Source: an uncultured bacterium (GTDB lineage: Bacteria; Patescibacteriota; Saccharimonadia; Saccharimonadales; Saccharimonadaceae). Taken from it: a stretch of DNA of 6,373 bases. The position numbers and the translations under genes are program-made. The stretch is taken from contig CAIOSL010000023.1 in assembly GCA_903861015.1 (NCBI GenBank), positions 1 through 6,373 of the forward strand, given 5' to 3'. The notes beneath the pieces were generated by a model that was given only the letters and a program-made list of their open reading frames with translations, ran no database searches and was not told the DNA's origin. Of this stretch, positions 1 to 5,595 are shown one piece after another. Position 1 is the first letter of the stretch. Each line of letters begins with the position of its first letter.

Positions 1-759
1 GCCGGTTCGTCGGGTGCGGATCTGGCCAATATTGCTAACGAGGCTGCAATTGTTGCCGCCAGGCGTAATTCCAAAAAGATTAGCAACAATGATTTGACCG
101 AGGCTTTTGAGAAAATCGCCATTGGACCAGAACGCAAAGCCAAGATTATGAGCGACCACGAAAAAGAAATGACAGCCTACCACGAGGCCGGTCACGCGAT
201 TGTTGGTCATGTTTTGCCCGACAGTGACCCCGTTCACAAAGTTACGATTATCCCTCGCGGCGGCACCGGCGGTGTTACCTGGTTCTTGCCGCCAGAAGAC
301 AAAAGCTATACTAGTGTAATTGAATTCAAGGATATTTTGGCCCGGGCCCTAGGTGGACGCATTGCTGAAAAGACTGTTTATGGTAAAGATCGAGTGACGA
401 CTGGGGCGGGGTCAGACCTGCGCCATGCCACTGAGATCGCCCGCGATATGGTGATCGAACAGGGCATGGGCACCAAGCTGCGCGACCAAGTCTTCCACGA
501 AAATAATGGTGGTGGCATGATGTTTGATCGTATGACTCACGAACGACCATACAGTGACGACACGGCACGCGAAATCGATGAAGAAGTTGCAAAATTGGTC
601 AAAGAGGCAGCTGTCCGGGCAGAGTTGGTCATTACGCATAACCGCAAGAGTCTAGATAAGTTGGCCCAAGCGCTACTGGCCGAAGAAACCCTCGAGGAAG
701 AGCAAGTTGTGGAAATATTGAAAGACACTGTTTTACCAGAGGAGGCTAAGCTTTACTAA
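1..759 (+). CDS. ftsH: ATP-dependent zinc metalloprotease FtsH, 3' part (5' end outside window)
   Basis: FtsH is a membrane-anchored AAA+ protease that extracts and degrades damaged membrane proteins and some soluble regulators. The frame is open from base 1, so 252 C-terminal residues are visible; the transmembrane part, Walker motifs and most of the AAA domain lie upstream. Visible residues 4-12 (SGADLANIA) belong to the AAA lid. GPERK (43-47) leads into the peptidase domain. The zinc-binding HEAGH is at residues 61-65 (bases 181-195), and the third zinc ligand is the Asp of GAGSD at residue 139 (bases 415-417). PVHKVTIIPRG and GGRIAE are family signatures. The catalytic site is therefore intact. 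The protein ends soon after the C-terminal helical region and lacks the long polar tail of E. coli FtsH. An ATG or TTG inside this stretch is not the real start, because homology continues upstream to base 1. murJ follows 20 nt later on the same strand. Confidence 0.97.
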   Translation, partial: AGSSGADLANIANEAAIVAARRNSKKISNNDLTEAFEKIAIGPERKAKIMSDHEKEMTAYHEAGHAIVGHVLPDSDPVHKVTIIPRGGTGGVTWFLPPEDKSYTSVIEFKDILARALGGRIAEKTVYGKDRVTTGAGSDLRHATEIARDMVIEQGMGTKLRDQVFHENNGGGMMFDRMTHERPYSDDTAREIDEEVAKLVKEAAVRAELVITHNRKSLDKLAQALLAEETLEEEQVVEILKDTVLPEEAKLY

Positions 760-779
760 GCCGGGCGTTTAAATAAACA

Positions 780-2411
780 ATGGGACGAATCAGAAGTACC
801 GTAGCCCGAGCTAATATCAAGCTGCCATTGCAGCTAGCGGCTACGTTGCTGGCTGGTTCGTCTTTGCTGTCAAGTGTTTTGGGCTTGATCCGTGACCGTC
901 AGTTGAACGCTCTGTATTACAGCACTTACCCTCAAGGTATCGATGCTTATACGGTGGCTTTTTCAGTACCGGATTTTATGTTTTTTGTGTTGGTTTCGGG
1001 CGCCCTCAGCGTAACTTTTATACCGGTGTTTAACCAGCGTTTGGCTGACGGTAACAAAAAGTCGGCCTGGGAGATATCGACTAGCATTTTGAACCTAATG
1101 GCCATCGTCACCCTGGTAGCAAGCGTCTTGATTATTATCTTTGCCGAGCCGTTGGTGCGATATGTGGTTGGTCCGGGTTTGGACGAATCAGGCCGAGCTT
1201 TGGCGGTCAGTATGATGCGGGTCATTGCGATTAATCCGTTCTTGTTTGCCATTGCGACGGTGGTTGCCAGTATGCAACAGGCTGTCGGGCGATTTACGTT
1301 TTTTGCGGTGGCACCGGCTGTTTATAACATTGGTATTATTATTGGCGCCATGGCCTTTACTAACGGCATTAATCTGTTTGGTTGGCAAGTGTTTGACGGT
1401 GGTATCATGGGCGTCGCCTTGGGCGTGGTCTTGGGTGCGATTATGCAGCTGCTGATCAGTTGTGTCGGTTTGTTTGGGTTGGGATTTGATTATAATTTCA
1501 AGATTTATTGGCGCAACAAAGGTTTCTTAAAGATTTTGTCACTACTGCCGGCGCGTTCGTTGGACCAGGGCATTGATTACATTAACAGTATTGTCGAAAC
1601 CAACTTGGCCTCGCGTATGGCGGCTGGTACGATCCGCGCTTACCAACAGGCATCGGTGTTGTCAAACGTGCCAATTAACTTGATTGGTGTGGCGATCAGT
1701 ACGGCAGCCTTTCCCAAGATGGCCGAAAGATTGGGTCAGGGGCGACCCGACCTGTTCAAGAAAGAATTACAGGCGGTGCTGCGAGTGATCATCTGGCTGG
1801 CGCTGCCAGTAACGGTGATTGCATTCTTTGGCCGTGGTTATTTGGTTAATTTTATCAAAAACGGTGGCGACGTTTTGATGGCGAGCTTACTCGGGATCTT
1901 GACGGTGGCGATCTTGTTTAGGTCGATTTACCACATTTCGGCGCGCAGTTTTTATGCTCAGCAAGATACCAAAACCCCGCTTTACATATCATTTGCGACG
2001 ATCGGGCTTAATATTATTTTGGCGATTTGGTTTACTATGGGGCTGGGTTTGGGGTCCTATGGTCTAGCTTGGGCGACGGCGATCGTGTCGATCGTCGAGG
2101 CTGGTATATTGTTTGTTATTATGGCCAAAAGAATCGAAGGTCTGTTTGACAAGGTGTTTTTGCATGCGATTGCCCGAATGGCTAGCGTGACGGGCTTTAT
2201 GGCGGTCATTACCTATACCCTGGTTAGTTTGTTGCCGCTTAACGCTTCGGACCAAAGTTTTATCGCCAGTTTTCCTAAATTTATCCTAATTGTTACCGTA
2301 TCTGTTGTGTCATATGTTATTATGAGTCGAATGATCAAACTAACAGAGGCCGACCCAGTGATCGCAAGAGCTAAGAAAATATTCTTTGGCGGAATTAGAC
2401 GTGTATGGTAA
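780..2411 (+). CDS. murJ: MurJ/MviN-family lipid II flippase (divergent)
   Basis: Family role: flipping lipid-linked peptidoglycan precursor (lipid II) across the cytoplasmic membrane. The 543-residue product is mostly hydrophobic, with roughly 13-14 predicted membrane helices, and its length is normal for the family (E. coli 511). Signatures are SSVLGLIRDR (31-40), DAYTVAFSVPDF (56-67), NVPINLIGVAISTAAFP (296-312) and ARSFYAQQDTKTP (388-400), which matches the conserved FYSRQDIKTP segment. By hand alignment Arg38 and Asp56 match E. coli R24 and D39, but R18, R52 and R270 correspond to Ser32, Phe69 and Val293. The start is fixed at ATG 780 because an in-frame TAA lies at 774-776. No Shine-Dalgarno sequence is near; the closest GAGGAGG (739-745) is 34 nt away inside ftsH, so initiation probably depends on readthrough from ftsH or is SD-independent. 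The 3' end overlaps lepA. It could be another MOP-superfamily flippase, but MurJ is the best call. Confidence 0.9.
   Translation: MGRIRSTVARANIKLPLQLAATLLAGSSLLSSVLGLIRDRQLNALYYSTYPQGIDAYTVAFSVPDFMFFVLVSGALSVTFIPVFNQRLADGNKKSAWEISTSILNLMAIVTLVASVLIIIFAEPLVRYVVGPGLDESGRALAVSMMRVIAINPFLFAIATVVASMQQAVGRFTFFAVAPAVYNIGIIIGAMAFTNGINLFGWQVFDGGIMGVALGVVLGAIMQLLISCVGLFGLGFDYNFKIYWRNKGFLKILSLLPARSLDQGIDYINSIVETNLASRMAAGTIRAYQQASVLSNVPINLIGVAISTAAFPKMAERLGQGRPDLFKKELQAVLRVIIWLALPVTVIAFFGRGYLVNFIKNGGDVLMASLLGILTVAILFRSIYHISARSFYAQQDTKTPLYISFATIGLNIILAIWFTMGLGLGSYGLAWATAIVSIVEAGILFVIMAKRIEGLFDKVFLHAIARMASVTGFMAVITYTLVSLLPLNASDQSFIASFPKFILIVTVSVVSYVIMSRMIKLTEADPVIARAKKIFFGGIRRVW
2388..2411 (+). promoter_or_regulatory. 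murJ-lepA overlap with weak ribosome binding site (translational coupling)
   Basis: The lepA ATG (2405-2407) lies inside the last codons of murJ, whose TAA is at 2409-2411, giving a 7-nt overlap in a different frame. A weak purine-rich GGCGGA at 2388-2393 sits 11 nt before the ATG. This arrangement suggests that ribosomes ending on murJ reinitiate on lepA, keeping the two products linked. The overlap is read directly; the coupling is inferred. Confidence 0.6.
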
Positions 2412-4195
2412 CCAAGAACATTCGCAATTTTTGTATTATCGCCCATATTGACCACGGCAAGTCTACGCTGGCCGACCGAATGTTAGAGATGACCGGAACA
2501 GTCGAGAAGCGCGATATGAAGTCGCAGCTGCTTGATAGTATGGATTTGGAGCGCGAAAAGGGGATTACGATCAAACTGGCACCAGTCAGAATGCGTCACA
2601 CAAAAGACGGCCAAGAATACCAACTGAATTTGATCGACACTCCTGGTCACGTTGATTTTAGCTACGAAGTTAGCCGGTCGCTGCAAGCCTGCGAAGGTGC
2701 GATCTTGGTGGTTGATGCCAGTCAGGGCATTCAGGCGCAAACCCTAGCCAATGTTTATCTGGCGATGAACGTTAATTTGACGATTATTCCGGTTTTAAAC
2801 AAGATCGATTTGCCAGCAGCCGATGTCGAACGGGTTAGTGCCGAGATTATTAATTTGCTGGGTTGCCAGCCAGACGATATTCTAAAGATTAGCGCCAAAA
2901 CTGGTGTTGGCGTCGCCGAGGTTTTGGATGCTATTGTTGATCAAATCCCAGCACCGGAGGGCAATTTGGACGCTCCGACCCGAGCTTTGATTTTTGACAG
3001 TTATTATGACGATTACCGTGGGGTTATTTTGTATGTGCGAATTGTCGATGGCAAGGTGGTTAAAGGGGATACGATCGAGATGATGGCGACCGGCGCTAAT
3101 GGTTTGGCGCTGAATGTCGGCACACTGCAGCCCAAGATGACCGAAGGGACCGAACTGGCAACTGGCGAAATCGGCTATATCGTGACCAACCTGCGGACAA
3201 CGCGTGACGCTCGGGTTGGCGATACGGTTACGACCCGTCGGTCGCATACCTCGTCGCAATTGCCTGGCTACAAGTTGGTTAAGCCGTTCGTTTATGCCGG
3301 GTTTTTTCCGGTCAGCAATGATGATTATCAGGACCTAAAAGACGCGGTCGAAAAACTAAGCTTGAGTGATTCCGCCCTGCAATTTGAGCCCGAGAATTCG
3401 CCAGTTTTGGGATTTGGTGTGCGAATTGGCTTTTTGGGGCTGCTACATATGGATATTATCCGCGAGCGACTAGAGCGCGAATATGATTTGGACTTGATCG
3501 TCACTAATCCATCAACCGATTATCAGGTGATATTGTCAAATGGCGAAGAAGTTGATATCAAGAGTGCTAGCGATTTGCCGGATGTTAGCCGAATTTCCGA
3601 GATCCGAGAGCCTTGGATCAAAGGCGAAATCGTCGTACCCAAAGCCTATATTGGTGCGGTTTTGCAGTTGATTATTAATAAGCGCGGCCGTCAAAGCAAC
3701 CTTAGTTATATCGACGAAAGAGCGCTGATTAGTTTTGAGGCTCCACTGGCTAACTTGTTAACTGATTTTTATGACCAACTCAAGTCAATTACTAGCGGTT
3801 ACGGGTCGTTTAATTACGAGCTTGATAATTACCGAGCCGAGGACCTGGTGCGAGTTGATTTTTATGTGGCTGGCAAGATGGTTGACGCCCTGAGCGTTAT
3901 GGCGCATCGCAGCGAATCGCAACATATCGGTCATGAAGTGGTCGGCAAACTAAAAGAGGTAATCCCGCGTCAAAACTTTCAGGTGGCCTTGCAAGCGGCG
4001 ATTGGCGCCAAGTTTATTGCCAGGGCTGATCTGTCGGCTTACCGCAAGGACGTTACGATTGGGCTGTACGGTGGCGACGTATCGCGCAAGAAAAAAGTCT
4101 TGGCCAAACAAGCAAAAGGCAAAAAACGTCTAAAACGTTTTGGTAAAGTCGACATTCCTTCAGAAGCTTTTACTGTAATGCTGCGTCGTGACTAA
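2405..4195 (+). CDS. lepA: Elongation factor 4 (LepA), ribosomal translocase-type GTPase
   Basis: LepA/EF-4 is a GTPase that binds the 70S ribosome and affects translocation, initiation or ribosome assembly, especially under stress. The 596 residues match the usual length (E. coli 599). GTPase motifs in order are G1 AHIDHGKST (13-21), G2 with EREKGIT (49-55), G3 DTPGH (78-82, His82 being the GTPase-activating histidine) and G4 NKID (132-135). An EF-G-like domain II and domains III and V follow, with FGVRIGFLGLLHMDI as a strong LepA signature. The LepA-specific C-terminal domain ends with KGKKRLKRFGKVDIPSEAF, comparable to KGKKRMKQIGNVELPQEAF in E. coli. No key residue is missing. The start is the ATG overlapping the murJ end and gives the expected N-terminus MVTKNIRNFCIIAH. 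It is the last gene of the left block, and the convergent tatC stop lies 7 bp beyond its TAA. Only one Ile codon is ATA. Confidence 0.98.
   Translation: MVTKNIRNFCIIAHIDHGKSTLADRMLEMTGTVEKRDMKSQLLDSMDLEREKGITIKLAPVRMRHTKDGQEYQLNLIDTPGHVDFSYEVSRSLQACEGAILVVDASQGIQAQTLANVYLAMNVNLTIIPVLNKIDLPAADVERVSAEIINLLGCQPDDILKISAKTGVGVAEVLDAIVDQIPAPEGNLDAPTRALIFDSYYDDYRGVILYVRIVDGKVVKGDTIEMMATGANGLALNVGTLQPKMTEGTELATGEIGYIVTNLRTTRDARVGDTVTTRRSHTSSQLPGYKLVKPFVYAGFFPVSNDDYQDLKDAVEKLSLSDSALQFEPENSPVLGFGVRIGFLGLLHMDIIRERLEREYDLDLIVTNPSTDYQVILSNGEEVDIKSASDLPDVSRISEIREPWIKGEIVVPKAYIGAVLQLIINKRGRQSNLSYIDERALISFEAPLANLLTDFYDQLKSITSGYGSFNYELDNYRAEDLVRVDFYVAGKMVDALSVMAHRSESQHIGHEVVGKLKEVIPRQNFQVALQAAIGAKFIARADLSAYRKDVTIGLYGGDVSRKKKVLAKQAKGKKRLKRFGKVDIPSEAFTVMLRRD
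4121..4141 (-). terminator. Candidate weak intrinsic terminator for tatAC, inside lepA
   Basis: Read on the - strand, AAAACGT, a 5-nt loop and ACGTTTT form a perfect 7-bp stem (4123-4129 with 4135-4141), followed at once by a T tract giving six T in a row. It lies about 60 bp past the tatC stop, where a terminator would be expected because only 7 bp separate the two genes. The stem has only two G-C pairs, so it would be unstable, and the A-rich sequence is partly explained by the lysine-rich LepA C-terminus. Treat it as a candidate. Confidence 0.25.
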
Positions 4196-4202
4196 ATAAT
4201 AC

Positions 4203-5228
4203 CTAGGCCACTACTCGGCTGCGGCGTTGGCTACGGCCAAAATCTGACATTGCTTTGGCTGTTGGCCGAACAGTCCTAGGCTGTAACTTGGCTGCAATAG
4301 TAGTTGGCTTTTGGTCAATAACATGAGCCTTGAGTGGACGAAGTGCTGGTTGTTTGGCGGCAACTTTGGCTGGTCGACTGGTGGCTTTTTTAAGGCTGCT
4401 GAGTTCGTCAGCAAAGCTGGCCAGCGTGCTGGTAGTCAGCGCTATTTCGGTTGCATAAGGGTAGTTAACCGATGACCTGGCTACGCTATATCTTGTACGG
4501 TGTTTGGCGCGGAAGTGTCGGATTACGACGACAGCCAGCGACAAGTTGTACAGAATGATTATCGGCAGGGCGATCAGCATACTGGTGGCGATATCGTAGG
4601 TGAACGGTACGACCAGGGCAATGATAAGGCTGCCCAGAATAACCCATTTTTCCATCTTTAACATTTGTTTTGGCGGCAGGGGTTTGACGGTGTCGATAAA
4701 CACGATTAGTAGTGGAATTTGGAAGACGAGTACGAAAGTGATGATGATATTGGTGACAAAACCTAGGTAATTGTCGGCCGAAATTAGGGCGCTCAGGCCG
4801 CTGACTTGGAAGCCTTCAAAAAAGTGCAATGATCCAGGCAAGATAAAAGTGTAAGCGAAAGTTGCGCCAGCTATCGCGAATAGCGATGACAAAGCTGAGG
4901 TGATTATGATACTGCGGCGTTTCATGGTTTGGCCATATGCCGGTTGGATGAACATAATCAGGTTATAAACGATTGCTGGAATAGCGATAGTCAAACCGCC
5001 CATCAAACAGATACGCATAACAAAAGCAAAGCTGCCAGCCGGGCTGTTGTAGTAAAGAGGAGCGCCCAAGGGGGCCCGTAGAAGTTCTAGGATTGGTTCA
5101 TAAAACAGATAGACGCCCAGTCCGGCAACGATCAAAGCAGCGGCACAAGCAAATAGCCTAAATTGTAGTTCACGGATGTGATCATACAATGTGGTTGCTG
5201 GGCGCTTAGCTGCACTTTGTCGCTTCAT
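4203..5228 (-). CDS. tatC: Sec-independent protein translocase subunit TatC, with long basic C-terminal tail
   Basis: TatC is the membrane receptor of the twin-arginine pathway: it binds RR signal peptides of folded proteins and recruits TatA. The 341 residues contain six membrane helices at roughly 25-43, 66-92, 106-130, 153-180, 196-211 and 214-237. Family signatures are DHIRELQFRL (16-25, matching HLIELRKRL), APL with Pro53, and MFIQPAYG (92-99). Glu20 matches E. coli Glu15 of the signal-peptide site, but the cytoplasmic-loop Glu103 of E. coli falls on Met102 here, and E. coli R17 and E170 fall on Gln22 and Gln170. Residues 245-341 form an extra Ala/Lys/Arg/Pro-rich, probably disordered cytoplasmic tail absent from E. 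coli TatC (258 residues). The ATG (5226-5228) is the only sensible start because an in-frame TAG precedes it directly; GGGGA lies 12 nt upstream, a long spacing. It follows tatA by 19 bp and ends in TAG, convergent with lepA. Confidence 0.93.
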   Translation of the reverse strand: MKRQSAAKRPATTLYDHIRELQFRLFACAAALIVAGLGVYLFYEPILELLRAPLGAPLYYNSPAGSFAFVMRICLMGGLTIAIPAIVYNLIMFIQPAYGQTMKRRSIIITSALSSLFAIAGATFAYTFILPGSLHFFEGFQVSGLSALISADNYLGFVTNIIITFVLVFQIPLLIVFIDTVKPLPPKQMLKMEKWVILGSLIIALVVPFTYDIATSMLIALPIIILYNLSLAVVVIRHFRAKHRTRYSVARSSVNYPYATEIALTTSTLASFADELSSLKKATSRPAKVAAKQPALRPLKAHVIDQKPTTIAAKLQPRTVRPTAKAMSDFGRSQRRSRVVA

Positions 5229-5247
5229 CTATCCAATCATTCCCCAC

Positions 5248-5466
5248 TTAAGATATTTTGATTTTGCGTCGTTCAGGTTTGTCGTCTTCGGCATCTTTTT
5301 TGGACTTTACTTCGTCGTCTGCATTAACATCACCAGTAAAACCCTTGCGGAGTTCTTTTCCGGCTTGGCCAATGCCGCGGGCTAGCTCTGGTAATTTTTT
5401 GCCACCAACAAACAATACCAAAATCACAGCCGCAACCAGTAGGATTAATTCGGTCTTTCCCAACAT
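5248..5466 (-). CDS. tatA: Sec-independent protein translocase subunit TatA
   Basis: TatA is the small pore-forming or membrane-thinning subunit of the twin-arginine pathway and oligomerises on substrate-loaded TatC. The 72 residues show the full layout: a short N-terminus with polar Glu6, one membrane helix (about 7-20), the hinge GGKKLPEL (21-28), an amphipathic helix (about 26-43, ARGIGQAGKELRKGF) and a highly charged tail (46-72). The usual FG hinge pair reads F-V-G (19-21): the Phe is one position early and Val20 sits where E. coli has Phe20. TELILL with KKLPELARG is typical of TatA/E rather than TatB, and no second paralogue is in the window, so one TatA may serve both roles as in minimal TatAC systems. 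The ATG is supported by GTGAGGG just upstream. It is first gene of a tatA-tatC operon and divergent from fic. Confidence 0.93.
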   Translation of the reverse strand: MLGKTELILLVAAVILVLFVGGKKLPELARGIGQAGKELRKGFTGDVNADDEVKSKKDAEDDKPERRKIKIS

Positions 5467-5469
5467 GTA

Positions 5470-5476
5470 CCCTCAC
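5470..5476 (-). promoter_or_regulatory. Ribosome binding site of tatA
   Basis: GTGAGGG on the - strand ends 3 nt before the tatA ATG. The GAGG core leaves a 4-nt spacer, slightly short but usable. It is the clearest Shine-Dalgarno sequence in the window and supports the start at 5466. Confidence 0.55.
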
Positions 5477-5500
5477 TCTCAATTCACGTTTGTACTTATG

Positions 5501-5528
5501 ATTATATCAAACCGCTGTGGTTATTCAA
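5501..5528 (-). promoter_or_regulatory. Predicted sigma-70-type promoter of tatAC (extended -10)
   Basis: On the - strand, TTGAAT (5528-5523) is the -35 element, followed by a 16-nt spacer and a perfect TATAAT (5506-5501). The TGA just before the -10 (5509-5507) makes an extended TGN-TATAAT box. Transcription would start near 5494 and give a leader of about 28 nt carrying the tatA ribosome binding site. All parts are visible and well spaced; activity is inferred. Confidence 0.65.
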
Positions 5529-5556
5529 GGGCAAAGATTAACGCTAAGTATTGTCG

Positions 5557-5575
5557 ATTACCGATATAATTACCG
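5557..5575 (+). repeat. Direct repeat ATTACCG x2, 12-bp period, over the fic -10 region
   Basis: ATTACCG occurs at 5557-5563 and again at 5569-5575, one 12-bp step apart, on either side of the first TATAAT (5565-5570). A spacing near one helical turn is what an operator bound by a dimer or paired monomers would show. A 21-nt stretch starting at 5558 matches the end of the window (6353-6373) at 19 positions by eye. Confidence 0.4.
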
Positions 5576-5589
5576 TTATGTGCTATAAT
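5565..5589 (+). promoter_or_regulatory. Predicted fic promoter region with two -10 boxes, probably leaderless
   Basis: Two perfect TATAAT boxes lie at 5565-5570 and 5584-5589. The second is preceded by TGC, making an extended -10, and is followed after 6 nt by the fic ATG at 5596. The first is followed after 7 nt by an in-frame ATG at 5578. In each case the expected transcription start falls on or next to the start codon, and there is no Shine-Dalgarno sequence, so fic is probably translated from a leaderless mRNA. No good -35 element is seen for either box. Confidence 0.5.
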
Positions 5590-5595
5590 AATGTT

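Noticed and set aside
94..759. A separate 221-residue peptidase starting at TTG 94
   Set aside because: FtsH homology continues in frame back to base 1 (AAA lid residues), so 94 is an internal codon of a larger gene.
947..1252. 101-codon - strand open frame inside murJ
   Set aside because: Antisense to MurJ membrane helices; Lys/Thr-rich content results from reading the complement of hydrophobic codons.
2882..3259. 125-codon - strand open frame inside lepA
   Set aside because: Fully inside the conserved LepA coding sequence; the product has a composition typical of a shadow frame.
4370..4391. Terminator for lepA on the + strand (T6 tract at 4386-4391)
   Set aside because: A T run is present, but no stable GC-rich stem precedes it, and it lies about 190 bp inside tatC.
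4202..4767. Three CCTAGG palindromes in tatC (4202, 4275, 4762)
   Set aside because: A six-base palindrome with irregular spacing; two copies are simply coding sequence and the first includes the stop codon.
5248..5466. TatB instead of TatA
   Set aside because: The short charged tail, TELILL start and KKLPELARG hinge fit TatA/E better, and TatB is normally longer.
5510..5522. Inverted repeat AACC-5 nt-GGTT in the tatA promoter spacer
   Set aside because: Four-base arms are expected by chance in a region this size; no second copy supports an operator.
5258..5569. 103-codon + strand open frame opposite tatA
   Set aside because: It is antisense to a convincing TatA, crosses the tatA promoter, and its product (Ser/Ala/Pro-rich) resembles no family I know.
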